Origin: Heterodera schachtii
Taxonomy: Eukaryota > Nematoda > Chromadorea > Rhabditida > Heteroderidae
Length of the DNA: 64,000 nucleotides
Direction of reading: 5' to 3'
Assembly: GCA_023374025.1 (NCBI GenBank)
Contig: SIJG01000042.1
Coordinates: 496,001 to 560,000, forward strand
The notes below the pieces were generated by a model. The model searched no databases. It was given only the letters and a program-made list of their open reading frames with translations, and was not told the origin of the DNA. Each line of letters starts with the position of its first letter. Position 1 is the stretch's first letter. The translations under genes were made by a program, and so were the position numbers. Shown piece by piece: positions 34,205 through 45,713 of this stretch.

Positions 34205-35394
34205 ATGAGTGTCGGTTTGTCCTCAATTGTCGATGATTCTCACCAGCGACAAAGTCACTTTTGGGCTGAGATTCTCCCGCCCGGCGTTGGTCACATCAAC
34301 GACATTTCGGGAGACGCCATTTGGACACTTTCGAGCTGTAAGGAGGGCCTTGGGGTGCATCAGTTGTTGAACGACCGCGAAGACACTTATTGGTAAGGGG
34401 GGGGGGGCACTTTAGACGTATTTAGTTATAAGGGGAGACACTTTAGACACTTATTAGTGGTAAGGGGGGAGGGCACACTAGACATTTAGTGGTAAGGGAG
34501 GGGTGGGAAGGGAAGCGAAACTTTTTGGCGATTGTTCCGTCAATTCCTTCCCTTCAGGCAAAGTGATGGTCTTCAGCCGCACTCAATCACCATAGAATTC
34601 CAACGGAAAACGGAAGTTGACTTTCTGCTGATGTTTTTGGACTACAAACTCGACGAGTCCTATACTCCCTCCAAGTGAACTTTGAATTTTGTTGCTTTTG
34701 CTTTTACCTTTGTTTTTTCAGAATTCAAGTTCAGACCGGCGCTTCGGTGTTGGATTTGGACGAGCCCAAGTCCCTTTCCTTCACAGAGCCTTCGGGGTGG
34801 CAAATGATCGACCTTCGCCATGCCGGGACGAAGCGACCGGCGAATGTCTTTGTCATCGTTGTTCAGATTATCCAAAATCATCAGAACGGACGGGACACAC
34901 ACATTCGGTAATGGCAGAACAGAGAACAGACGCAAAAAAAAAACTAATTGGGATATGGGAACAGAAAAGGTACTTTTCTGTTTTGAGACCCCCCCTGAAA
35001 TTTTCAAAAATTTTGGGGTCGCTGATCACGAATCCGACATCCATTTCGACCAATTCCGGACCCGATTTCGAACAAAAAGTCGAAAATTCAAATTTTTCGA
35101 ATTTCAGTTTTGTTCATTTGTGACTTTTAAAAACAAAAAAATTTCTTCAAAAAAGGGCGGCTACCATCGTGACTATTACCAATGCCGGGATCACCAAACC
35201 CACAAATATACCCGGAAAAATTGTTATAGTATATATTTGTTATCAATTTTTTTTAGTGGACTGAAAGTACTCGGACCAAGCAATCCAAATGCAAATATGA
35301 ATCGGAGAGCACTGGCAAGGAATGATGAATTGGCCCATTATCTATCGGACCAATATTTCTTCGAAATGACATTCTCAGATTCAATTCGATAAAG
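34205..35394 (+). CDS. Anaphase-promoting complex subunit 10 (APC10/DOC1)
   Basis: Four exons: 34205-34392, 34558-34674, 34722-34907 and 35257-35394, all in phase. The DOC domain is obvious: [91 protein letters not shown]. The protein ends in Ser-Ile-Arg; the C-terminal Ile-Arg tail of APC10 docks on TPR subunits such as APC3. The subunit helps the ubiquitin ligase hold substrates for processive ubiquitination. Full length (about 208 residues) for the family. The third intron contains a degraded copy of the 16925-17390 MITE. Confidence 0.95.
35010..35190. mobile_element. Degraded MITE in APC10 intron 3
   Basis: Shares GGGTCGCTGA, GGACCCGA...TTCGAACAAAA and CTACCATCG...TATTACC with the right half of the palindromic element at 16925-17390. 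No intact left terminus. Confidence 0.6.
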
Positions 35395-35489
35395 CAAGAA
35401 TCCTTCCCATATTTTTTAAATGCATTTAATTTTTGAAGTGCGTTTTGTTTTTACTGCCTAATAAATCCAATAAAAACAAGCACATTACA

Positions 35490-37188
35490 TTAGGCCAACC
35501 ACAAATATCTCGCGGATCGCTTCGGTTTTTCTTCCTTTTCCTTGACAACAAAATTCGTTTCTGCATTTGCTGCGAAGTAATTGGGCTTCTCCAATTCCTT
35601 CTCCATTCTGTCAATGTGTTCTGCCAATTTTGTCCATCGTTCGCTCATTGCCCACACCAAATTTCGCAGTTCCGAATTTTCCGCATTCTCTCCCCAACCG
35701 ATGAAATGACGACGTGCACTAAATCCAAAATATATTTTTTACATTTCTTTCCCCATGGCACTAAATTTGGCAACTGAGAGGAGTTCAATGTGTTCACTCG
35801 CTTGTGAAACTTTTTGCTCACCTCACAAAGGATCCGTTTCGCACTTCTTCGCTCTCAATCGCATAGAGAAGCGGGAAAATGGCGTAGTGAAGCGACCGTC
35901 GATTTCCGATGAGATAGCCAATTCCGTTGGCGCACCAACGCGTTAGGAAAAACTTCTGTGATGGTTCGTCCTTGTTCAGATTGGTCTTCGCACCGCCCGG
36001 GTCGGCCACCACCGCTCGGATTTTATTATTACCTTAATAAATCAGTTTTAAACTGAATAGGAACGGAATAAGCTATTTGGAATGAAGCGAATAAACAAAC
36101 CGAGAATCCATTAGTCTTATCCATGGCGGCGCCTTTTGGCACCACCAGCCCCGAAATCCACCTAAAATGTTCAAAATACCGACCCCCCCCCCTTTTTAAA
36201 CGTATGTAACCACCTTCAAGACGTTCGGCCAATTCACGTGCGAATACAAGTTGCGTTAGTTTTGAAAATTTGTATGCTCCATGCATGTCGTATTTGCCTT
36301 TTTCGATGTCCAATTTTTCGGTGGAACGGAGAAATTTATTTGTGTATTTGGCAGTATTCAATTTGTCAAGCTCCAATTTTAGACTAAAGAAACCAATGAA
36401 ATATTGAGTTTTTTCTTTAAAAATGAACCTATTTTTCGTCGCTATGTCCGTCCCGACAAAAACAATGCGCGATTGTCCGTCCTGGCCGAGCAGCTTCTGA
36501 AGCAAAAGGCCAACGAGAAGGAAGGAGCCCAAGTGATTGGTGGCCAAGTTCGTCTCCACCCCGTCTTTGTTGGTGCTGTACTTTTTGCTTTTGGTGGCCG
36601 CGTTCAAAATAACTCCATCAATTTTTTTGAAGTCGTATTTTCCTGTGCTTTTATTCGTCACTCATTTTTCGCTAATCTTTGGGTAAACCTTTGGTCATTT
36701 TCCGCACAAATTCGTGCACACTTTCCATGTCTGACAATTGAGGGACCGATTTTTTCTTCTTTTTTTTATTTTAAAATCACCTGACAAATCGCACATTCGA
36801 CAAAAGACCTTTTTGTTCCTTAAATTCCCTATGCAAATGTTCTATTTTCCGTCTTATTTCACCTCGTATTCAGCACAATGTCACGACGCACTTCCAAACA
36901 TTTGTTTCTGTTTCTGCATGCCATCACAACTTCGGCGTTTTTCATTGCCAATTCCGTCGCTATCGTCTTACCAATTCCCGACGTCGCTCCCGTAACAATG
37001 TACGTTTTGCCGGTTTGGTCACCGATTTCATATCTGTGGCCGGCTTGGATTTTCCTGAATAATTAGATGAGATGGGACAAGAAAACAAATTATAATTACA
37101 TAATGTAAGTGTACAACAAATATGTGGCGCCGGTTCCCCCCGAGACAGCGACGATTGGGTGTTTAACAAATGAGACGAACCTATCCAT
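35490..37188 (-). CDS. Short-chain dehydrogenase/reductase, retinol-dehydrogenase-like
   Basis: Starts MDRFVSFVKHPIVAVSGG at 37188 and ends KRSARYLWLA at 35490. Cofactor motif: YIVTGATSGIGKTIATELAM; next MACRNRNKCLEV, DMESVHEFVRKM, FKKIDGVILNAAT (the NNAG position, altered), TNHLGSFLLVGLLLQKLL, RIVFVGTDIA. Active site GAYKFSKLTQLVFARELAER gives YxxxK. C-terminal part VVADPGGAKTNLN fits the substrate loop of the RDH11-14/WWOX-like group. Predicted NAD(P)-dependent oxidoreductase, with an N-terminal stretch that could anchor it to a membrane. About eight exons. The natural substrate cannot be told. Confidence 0.86.
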
Positions 37189-37366
37189 TGGTGCTAACAA
37201 TAAACAGTGCTAAAAGGGCAATTAAATGGCGATTGAAATAAAAAAAAATATTTGTGGCCATCCAAAGAAAGACATCAAAAGAAACACTTTGGACCAATGC
37301 AAAAAAGAGTACATACACAACAACAATTTTGAGATAAATAAATATCTGCCAGGGAAAAAGCATCGT

Positions 37367-38448
37367 TCAGACAAGCTTTTTGGCCTCGAAAAAGCCCTTC
37401 AAGTGGCGCATTTGCCAAGCACCGGTCAAAAGGAGGACAATCGTTTGTCCGATGGACCACCAAAGCACGCGACTCTGAAACCGAAAAAGGCAATTTAAAG
37501 CGCGAAGGCAGGAAAATAGCAAATGTTAAATATTTTGGCAATCCGTTCACTTTCTTTTCCCCGTTCTTACGTTGGTACTTTCGCTGGTTTGTCGGAAACG
37601 CTCTTCGCGATAGCGCTGGTAATTCTGCTCTTTGGTGATTTGTTCCACTTGGTCCAACAATTGCCGCACACGCAATTGAAGTTCGTTCAATTTGTCTTTG
37701 GCTGCCACCTCAAATTTTTTTTTTGAAAGGGATTATTAAGTGACTCGAAAAATCAAAGTAAAAAAAACAAAATGAGCTTTTTTGGGCCCTTTATAATTGT
37801 AGCCCCAACAGATAATATTAAAAATATTATATTCGAATTCGAACCCGAAGAAAAGTCAAAAATTGCAATTTCCACAAAAAAATCAATTGACAAAATTGAT
37901 TTTCGTCCATAAATATAGGCCCAGGCTTTCCCAAAATATCAAAACTGAAGAGAAGAGTCAGTCACCTGCTCGTAGTCCTGGGCATGTTCTCCGACTTGGA
38001 TATCCAAATGAACGCGCAATTGGGCGCCACTGAACCAAGCGGACGAATTTGAATAGAGACAAATGAGATGTTCGCCGGGGGAATGGGAAGTGAACGTAAA
38101 CATCCCTTCGCTCGTGTACAATTTGCTCAAAATAACCTAAGAAAGCCCAACTTAATTAGCAAAACCATTCGTCATTCTTTGTCAGCGAATGGTGCCGACC
38201 TTTTCTTCCGGGTCCTTAGCTTCGACATGCATTCCGATTGTTGGATAGTCCCCATATGCCTTCGTGTTCGGGTCGTACAGTTGCACTTTGTACCGCCCCA
38301 TCACCATTGTCTCGTCCGGAATTTCCTCAATGAAACATTTTTTCTCAGTCTCAGCGATGTGAAAATAGAGAGCTCGTGAAGTCTCGGGAATAAAGAGAAG
38401 CAGAAACAGCGGACAGAATAAGGAAAGAATTCGAAAAGAATTGGACAT
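37367..38448 (-). CDS. p24 family cargo receptor (TMED4/9 type)
   Basis: Signal peptide ([20 protein letters not shown]) followed by [20 protein letters not shown], the start of a GOLD domain. Then [58 protein letters not shown], a coiled coil ([19 protein letters not shown]), one membrane span ([18 protein letters not shown]) and a tail [12 protein letters not shown]. The FF and KK(L)V tail are the COPII and COPI sorting signals of p24 proteins, and the tail is nearly that of TMED9. Exon 1 is 38200-38448. The protein cycles between ER and Golgi as part of p24 oligomers. Confidence 0.93.
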
Positions 38449-38686
38449 TTTGTACCTCAAAAAACATTTTTTTAAAATTGAGACAAATTGCAAGAATAAA
38501 ATTAAAAAAGAGTATTTGGTGGAGAACATAGAAAAAGTAAACGTTGATTTTCGTTGGATTGAAAGGGGAGGGAAAGCTTACGAATAAAACATACACAATG
38601 CAAATGTTAATTGTACATATATAATTCATTTAAAATTCAAATTTAAATGCTTAATAAATAAATAAAAGTGTTTGTCTGCTCATTTG

Positions 38687-39914
38687 TTATGCCGTCATGC
38701 ACAATTGACAAGAACTGAACACAAAAGTGCCAAAATAAAACAAATGATCAAGCCAATTCCAAAGCAAAGGGTGAACGACCACCGAACAGAATGCGGATTG
38801 GCCGTCGTGGCATTGTCGGAATGGGTGCCCTTTCGACATCAAATTGTTGTACCACACCTGACAAAGTAAAAGCACTGATTGCCCTTTCTTTCCCTTTGGT
38901 TCCTTCACCTCCGTTCCATAATGGTAATAATCGATGCGAACGCTTCTCGCAATTTGTGGCACGATGTCCCAATGGTTAATTACCCGGAATGAGTCGGGCA
39001 CCGCCCGTTTCAATTCGAGTGCCCACCGACGGTCTCCGCAGTGCACCGCACCGAATGTGTAGAGCCGAATTCGTCGATTGAATTGGGCTCCACTGGCGAT
39101 GAGTTTATGGTGGGCAATGAAAGAGGCGGCCAATGCTGCCAATGCGCCACCCATTGAGTGGCCGGTGATTCTGAGTTCAAAATTCGGATGACGGCGAGTA
39201 AAGCGCAAAAGTTTGACGGCGAGGCCTCCCTCCCAAAGGCGAAGGAAGGCATTCCAATAGTAAAGGGAGACACGGCCGCCACCGTTGGCCATGGGCAATT
39301 GGACCAAAAAGTTGAAAGATTCTTTAAAAGGGGGCGGGGGGGGACAAAGAAAGTGAACGGACACTTTGAAACGAATGCAAAAGGCACCGAATTCGTGCTT
39401 TAACTGCTGCAGCGAAGTCGTCCCTCTGAACGGAAGGGAAGTGAACAAAGCCAAGCAATCGCAAATCGACCCTTTCCTTTTGAGTCCTTTTTGTGGCAAA
39501 GAAAGGAAAATCCGAAAAGTGCCAATCCCCGCGGGTGCGCCAAAATACTCACTGAAAAACAACATAAACCGCCTTCTCGCGCAACGCACTGAACACTGTG
39601 CACGCGGTCTCTTCGAAGGCGCAATTCTCCGCCCAACCGCCGCAACATTTGCCCAAATTCGCACGCGCGGAAACGCGTCCTCCGAACTGAAAAACACACA
39701 AAGTGATTGGACAGGACCAAAGTCTGGAAATTACCTCGTATTCGGAACCGAAACAAGAAGCTAAGCATTTATGAGGATTCAGATCAGTCGGAAGCGAAAC
39801 GAAAGGGAACATTTTGTGACGGGCAAAGCAATCGGAATAATAGGGCAATTGGGGGAAGGAAAGCGCGGGAAGGTTAAACGGAAGAAGAAGGAGGAGGAGG
39901 AATGGCACAGGCAT
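38687..39914 (-). CDS. Secreted class 3 lipase
   Basis: Start at 39914 gives a signal peptide (MPVPFLLLLLLPFNLPALSF). Next CFARHKMFPF, NPHKCLASCFGSEYE, then Cys-rich GKCCGGWAENCAFEETACTV, AVYVVFQGTTSLQQLKHEF, YYWNAFLRLWEGGLAVK and FELRITGHSMGGALAALAAS. Catalytic Ser is in GHSMGG, Asp in VINHWDIVPQ, His in WLDHLFYFG. The C-terminus matches the nematode pattern C.....FC...WN.LDHL.YFG. Acts on lipid esters outside the cell. Introns fall at QG|TTS and before SFNFLVQL. Tandem on the minus strand with the p24 gene, 239 bp upstream of its start. Confidence 0.9.
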
Positions 39915-39979
39915 AAAGGAAACGGGGGATTCGTTAGGGAGATGAAGCAAAAGCACGTGGGGACAGGGAAGGGAAAGTG

Positions 39980-40250
39980 AATGGTTTCAGAGGGGGGGGG
40001 GGGGGGAAAGTGTGAAAACGGAGCGGAGAGGGGGGAACGGAATGGGGGAAAATAAGCCGGGGAGGGGGGAGAGAGAACTCGTTTGAAAGCGGTACAAAAG
40101 CTGACAATGGAAGGGACGGATTAATCGGTTCATTTCAGCCACATTTACAGATGACATCCCTTCCCTCACTTCTTCTTTACTTTTACATCCGTCCCATTCT
40201 TTTATTCTGAATCAAATTCTTTTTGACATTAAAAACAAACAATTAAATTA
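39980..40250. other. Intergenic, G-rich
   Basis: Purine-rich with a 13-base G tract at 39991-40005. No gene seen. Confidence 0.5.
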
Positions 40251-40256
40251 AACATT

Positions 40257-40800
40257 TTGCATTTCCTTTGCTCCGTTTTTTGTTCATTTGTCCCCCTTTT
40301 TTCGTCCATTTGTCCCCCCCCCCCGTCGGTCATTCCTCCCTCAGCAATTCGATCACACTTTGCAGAATGTGCGGTCCCCGTCTGCTTCCGGTGCCCACTT
40401 GCTTCTTTCCTTCCTCCTTCCGCTTCACTGGGACTAATGTCCATCTTTCTTTGCCGCTCCCTTTCGCCCCTTTTTTGGCTTTTCCCTCCGTCGTTTCTTG
40501 CCGTGCCATTGCCTTCTTCGGCTTCTCCTCCGTCCTCCTTTTCGCCGTCGTCGTCCTCGGCACTGTCACTGTGCTCGTCATTGTCGCTCTTTTCGCCGAC
40601 ATTTGCGCCGGTGACCTCCGCCGTTCGCTCGCATTTCGTTTCTCCGTTCCGTCCCTATTGCGTCCGTTGTTCTTCTGCTGTTGTTGCTGATCCTGCTTCG
40701 ATTGCTCTTATTTGGCCTCCTTTTCGGTATGTCTTACTGCGTTTGCTCCTTTGCCACTGCCGTTGGTTTGGCTTTGTTTTTGAGGGGGCGGCCGCGTGAA
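40257..40800 (-). CDS. Possible acidic low-complexity protein
   Basis: Minus strand, from about 40800 to a stop near 40229-40257. A frame reads GEKSDNDEHSDSAEDDDGEK, then Lys/Arg/Glu-rich sequence and ISPSEAEGGRKEASGH. Just upstream, RGRPLKNKAKP resembles an AT-hook before a possible GTAAGA donor. All frames on both strands are largely open here because the sequence is compositionally biased, so the coding strand is uncertain. If real it would be a nuclear, chromatin-type protein; this is inference. Confidence 0.3.
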
Positions 40801-41022
40801 AACGACAACACTTGAAGAGCGAAGATTGGCACTTTTGTTTGAAATCCAAGAACGAACGCAGGCATCCGGCACTGAAATTCATATTTACTAGCATAATCTT
40901 AAGTGTTATCCAAACTAAGAGACTTTATTGATCAGTTGGTATTTGTCTTTTCCGAGGAAATAATAGTCTGGTCATTGTCTAAATGATCAGCAGGAAATTC
41001 CGATCATTCCCAATTTGTTTGA

Positions 41023-41433
41023 TCAAGTAAACATAGTCTGATCATGGCCATTTGCCTGATCATTAAATCCTTCCCTTGCCGTAATTGGGACAGTTTTCCC
41101 CCTTCCCTCTCTCTTACACTTGGAGCATTGCTGTTTCATTTCGTCATTCTCCACACAAATTTCCCTTTCCTCGTCGCATTTGATCTCGCACAAATCCAAC
41201 ACCGGCACCCATTGAGCATCCGAAAAAGGACTCCCACCTTTGAAAATGGCAAAGGATAAAATGCCAATAAAAGAGGAAGAATTACAAATTTGCTGGTGTT
41301 GGAAGAGAAATTCGACCAAATCTTCGCTGGGATTCGCTGCAAAAAGCGCAGAAAAAAGGAAAAGCAAAGGGATAAAATGGACAAAGAGAAGCGAAAAGAA
41401 CGGACGAAAAAACGGACGAAATTGGCAAAGCAT
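41023..41433 (-). CDS. Small Cys-rich secreted protein (putative)
   Basis: ATG at 41433 begins a hydrophobic leader (FFSLLFVHFIPLLFLFSALF, then AANPSED). The body can be read with a 47-bp intron (GTAATT...TTTCAAAG, about 41239-41285), giving FLFQHQQICGSPFSDAQW, LDLCEIKCDEEREICVEN and EMKQQCSKCKREGRG: six cysteines in about 60 residues. Without the intron the frame also stays open. No family recognised. The leader and even number of cysteines suggest a disulfide-bonded secreted product. Confidence 0.45.
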   Translation of the reverse strand: MLCQFRPFFRPFFSLLFVHFIPLLFLFSALFAANPSEDLVEFLFQHQQICNSSSFIGILSFAIFKGGSPFSDAQWVPVLDLCEIKCDEEREICVENDEMKQQCSKCKREGRGKTVPITAREGFNDQANGHDQTMFT

Positions 41434-41719
41434 TGGGACAAATGGCGAAATTTGCTACTTTTGTTGTGAGTGGCCGTTGCACACAAAGCCAAAAATTGTG
41501 ATAATTGGTGACGCAGTCACCGATCATTGTTATTGCCCCCCCCCCTCCCCCCCGTCGTCCGTCGATCATTCGTCTCTTTTCGTGGCTAATCACTCCCAAT
41601 CCATTAACAACCAACAGGTTCTAATCGCAATAGCCAATTCATCCGTTATACATATGTACATATACCTATCCAAACATCTCATCTCCCTTTTGATAAAAAT
41701 GTCCGAAATACGAAATTTA

Positions 41720-41995
41720 TCATTTATTCCCTTTTTCTTTTTTTCTTTCCCTTCCTTCCTTTTCCCCTCTTCTCTCTCCTCTCTCTCTCTCTCTCCTTTG
41801 TCTCTCTATCTCTCTTTCCTCTTCTCTCTCCCCTGTCTCTCTCTCTCCTCTATCTCTCTCCTCTTTGTCTCTCTCCTCTTTGTTTCTCCCCTTTTCCTTT
41901 CCTCTGTCTCTTTTCTCTTCTCTCTCCCCTGTCTCTCTCTCCTTTGTCTCTCTCTCTCTCTCTCTCTCTTTTCTCTCCTCTTTATCATTCATCTA
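41720..41995. repeat. CT-rich microsatellite
   Basis: TCTCTC/CCTCT runs mixed with TTTGTCTCTCTCC units over about 275 bp. The opposite strand forms a spurious Glu/Arg-rich open frame. Confidence 0.9.
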
Positions 41996-42065
41996 AATAT
42001 TTTCTTCTCTACCATAATAAAGTGATTCACAAATTGACCCTTTGGTCGCTGGTCAGCCAAAGATG

Positions 42066-42690
42066 TTATAATTTGGCATTAAAATGATAAAAAATAATCA
42101 TAAAAATGGTCGTCGCCATCGATGCCGTCGCGGAAAGTGCGGAATTGCATAAGTTTTCCTTGCAAAAGCACAGTGATGGGCTGCCTTGTCTGCAGTGCAC
42201 ATTCTGCGGAATGCCCACGTCCGTTTTGTACACGCGCGACTTACAGCCGCGGATGACGAACTCCAAGCCTAAACGGACGGACGAACGGTGGACGGACGAA
42301 AGGGCCGCTGCCCCCCGCCAAACCGTCGTTTTCTGCGCGAACTTTCACGCATTGGTCGTTGGGAGTCGAACATTGGACGGTGGTAATGGTTTTGAACTGA
42401 AACTAATCAAAAAGTCACACCAAACCACGGCCAGCAGTCTCTGCTGATCGACCTCAACATCCTGCTCCATGTTGCAGAAACGGTGGACTAATTGGGGAGG
42501 GTCAAAGTGAGAAAAGGGGCAGGGAAATACCCGGGGGCAATTCGTAGACGGAATTGAGGAACAAACGCAGCGCAACTTGGGCGTTCTCGTCAATGTTGGC
42601 AGACAGAGTGGTGGTGCAACTGTAGCAGATCAGAGAAACGGCAGGACGAGCAAAGTGCAGGAGAAATAGCACGGGAAAAAGGGAGCGCAT
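42066..42690 (-). CDS. Ly-6/uPAR-like GPI-anchored protein
   Basis: Start at 42690: signal peptide MRSLFPVLFLLHFARPAVS, then LICYSCTTTLSANIDENAQV. Exon 2 gives VHRFCNMEQDVEVDQQRLLA. Exon 3 gives FVIRGCKSRVYKTDVGIPQN, HCRQGSPSLCFCKENLCN and a hydrophobic tail to the stop at 42066. CYSC near the start and CFCKENLCN near the end are the first and last disulfide motifs of three-finger Ly-6/ODR-2-type proteins; the hydrophobic end is a likely GPI signal. Such proteins sit on the outer face of the plasma membrane, often neuronal. The exon 2/3 join is my best reading. Confidence 0.75.
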
Positions 42691-43094
42691 TTGAGGAGAA
42701 GACAAATTTGGAACGAATGGCAATGACAAACGAAACGGCGGATTAGGGGGGGGGGAATGGCATTGGCACCAAGGAGGAGGGGAAAAGAGACCGACGGCAC
42801 TTAACGGCGACGTATTCCCAACAAAAAGCCATTGGACGCTGAGCAACCCACGGGTGGCCGAGGGTTGTCCACACCTAATGGACAGCACTTGCGGTTACCA
42901 AGGAACCGAAGCAAGACGGAATTTAAGTGAGGACAGCCATTAGGGAAAAAGCACGAGAAAGGGGAAGGTTTGTGGCAAAATAAGATAAAATGCCCAAAAA
43001 TGTTAAAAAATGGGCAAAATTTGAAAATGCCAAATAATTTAACAACGAAAAACAACAAATGTAAGAAATCGTTCTTCATCCATTCTCTGCTCAT

Positions 43095-45037
43095 TCATTC
43101 CCTTTTGAGCAGTGTTGCGTAAGTTCCGTTCCAAAGTCTCTCCGTTTCCTTCTCCGTCAGCCTTTGTTTTGTCCCCTTTCGTATGCTTTGTATCACCAAA
43201 TCATTTATTGCATCTGATCCTATAAATTAAGTTAAAAAAATTTATTAAGAAAATCTGTGAAGCGGGGAAAGTCCCCCGGGGGGGGGGGGGGAGAGAATAC
43301 GAACCCAGCCCAGAGAATCGAAATTCTTAAAGATATAATGACTTTCACTTCAAAAAAGAATGGCCTTTCTCACCTTCGGGCTTTTCGTTGACGAGCCAAA
43401 GATGGGGCCAAATGAGCAAAGAGAAGTCAAAGAAATCGGACGGATAATCTGAAGGATTGTGCAAAACGGCGACCACAAAACGCCGAATTGGAAGATGAAG
43501 CCGAACACAAAAAGCCGGGCTTTGGCAAGACGCTGAGAAAAGGTAAAAAGAATAAGAAAAGACAAATTGAAATGCTCACAGAAAAGTGAATGATGGCCGG
43601 CGGAGGGCAAACCAGTGAGAATACTTTTGTAGAAAATGAGCAATTCACGGAGAAGTTGGAGCTGTTGTTGTGAAACTGTTCCAAAATCTGCGGGAACGGA
43701 CGCCAAAAGCGAAGAGGCGACGCGGCCGACCAAATCCATGACGGAGAAGCGGAAAAGGGGAAGCGGACGAAGCCGCGCCAAGCAGCGGAGAAGTGCAGGA
43801 AGACGGCACGAGTCGGTGCCAAAGTTGGCGAGAACGGCGAAAACGGACGACAGATGGTCAGAAGTGGGCGGGAGAGAGAGCAAAAGCTGAAGGCACAGCG
43901 ATGGAAAGTCGGGAAACAACGATTTCATACCGCGGAAATGAGTTGCAAATACTGCTCGAAAAGCTCGGTACAATTCGCTGAAGCTTGCTCAGTTTTCGTA
44001 ACAACCAAAGGCAACAATTTTTTGGCATTTTCTTCTACGAAATGCGAATGCCTTTTGGCATTTACCCAAAGGAGAAGCCACTCGCTGAGAGTTTGAAGTT
44101 CATTTGGGTCAACGGAACTTTCAAATCGTTTCTAAAAAAGGAAGAAAAAACTTTATGGAAAATTTCAGTTGGTAATTCACACGTTTAATTTGGCGACAAT
44201 TCCCGTTGTTGAAACGACATGGTTTTTATCGGAAATAATTTTTCGAAAGACATCGCTGAGAAATGTAATGGAAAAGCGCCTTAGTTCGGACTCAGTTGGC
44301 ATTTCGAAGATTGGGACGACAAATGCATCGATCAGCTAAAAGTGAGTGCAAAGGAAAGGATTCTCCTTTCTCCACCACTTCACCCACTTCCTCCAATTTC
44401 GCCTCATTTTCTTCAACTCCCAAAAAAGCGTCGAAGAAAAACAGCGAAAGTCCGTCGCGCAAATGGCCACAATCAGAAAAACATTTGACGAGAAGAAATT
44501 TGGCCAATTTGTGGGGGAAGGGCGATTTTAGAAAAACAAAGGAAAAAGTTCGGGCGGAGATAAAACGGAGGCGCCCATCAGAAGGAAAAGCAAAGAGCGG
44601 TAAAAGACGGCTAAAAGGGAGGGAGGGGAAGGTAATTAGGGAACTAATTGACCGTAAAAGCCATGCCTAAACAATTGTTTTAGCCGCGCTGAAACGAATC
44701 GAAAATTAATTCGCACAATTTGTTCCATCGCGCGAAATGCGCACTCCAATTCGTTGTCACTGCATTTCTCTTTACCCTTCGATGCCAAAACCAAATTTGA
44801 AATTGCATCAAAAATCTGCCAAAAATGCGTGTGAAAATCGTCACGCAAATCCGTCGCAATAGCCGAACAAAAATCGCAAAAAGCGGGCAAAGAGAGAGAC
44901 CGATCGGCCAAGTGACGGAGGAGAGATTGGATAATGATATCCTGAAAAATGATAAATGGTGAACGGAGGCAAAAATTGAGACAAACAGATAGAGCTGGAA
45001 GAAGAGTGAAAGGGGAACAAGAGAGAAGGGGGAGAAA

Positions 45038-45069
<32 letters not shown>

Positions 45070-45484
45070 GGAGATAGAGAGAAAATGAGGAGAGAGAGAA
45101 AAGAGGAAAGAAAGTGAGACAAACAGATAGAGCTGGAAGAAGAGTGAAAGGGGAACAAGAGAGAAGGGGGAGAAAAGAGAGAGAGAGGAAAGAGGGGAGA
45201 AAAAGAGTGAGAAAGAAAACGATAGAGTGAAAAGAAAGCAAAAAAAAACAAAGAATTCCTTAATTTTGTTTTGCGTTATATTCTCACTTTATGATGGATT
45301 AACTGCGCGTAACTTGCCAATTCGGAGTAACAAATCTCTTCCAAAAAATTTCCTTAATTTGCAAATTCATTGCCCAATAAATCGAGAAACACCCACTGAG
45401 ATCTTCTCCAAAGTCGCGGTCGGCCCATCTTTCAACCGAATCGAAGAAAGTTGGACGAACAATTGAGGCGGAAGGTTCAATCAT
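43095..45484 (-). CDS. UTP20-like protein, N-terminal part only
   Basis: Starts MIEPSASIVRPTFFDSVERW. With introns removed, DRDFGEDLS is followed by NFLEEICYSELASYAQLIHH, DIIIQSLLRHLADRSLSLPA, FCDFCSAIATDLRDDFHTHF and FRAMEQIVRINFRFVSARLK, then SELRRFSITFLSDVFRKI. This is the order found at the N-terminus of UTP20/DRIM, a huge HEAT-repeat protein of the small-subunit processome (18S rRNA maturation, nucleolus). Further exons are helical and Leu-rich (MKSLFPDFPSLCLQLLLSLP, SQQQLQLLRELLIFYKSIL). The last exon ends TERLWNGTYATLLKRE at 43095. The locus can encode only several hundred residues against about 2,800 in animals. An intron of about 350 bp carries a GA microsatellite (44990-45240). Confidence 0.72.
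44985..45245. repeat. GA microsatellite with 125-bp duplication
   Basis: GAGAGA-rich DNA in a UTP20-like intron. The segment GAGACAAACAGATAGAGCTG and the following 90 or so bases occur twice (about 44988 and 45115). Confidence 0.88.
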
Positions 45485-45713
45485 TGCCAAAAAGAAGCCA
45501 ACAAAATTAATCTTTCCGCAATAAAAGGCCCAATAACTCCGATGATAAACAATTGTCTTTTTAGTCCAAAAGGCCAAAGTTGACTCAAATTATCTGTTTA
45601 ATTGATCACCGATCAAGAATCATATTATACAGTCATGTGGTCACATAATAATGGAAAATATTGATGAAAATGAATGGCTTCTGACTCGTCCCCGCTTTTC
45701 CCCGGCAATTCGT

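Noticed and set aside
41720..41995. Glu/Arg-rich protein frames
   Set aside because: Produced by the CT microsatellite.
43636..44670. Plus-strand open frames rich in Lys/Arg/Ser
   Set aside because: They lie opposite minus-strand UTP20-like exons and show no family pattern.
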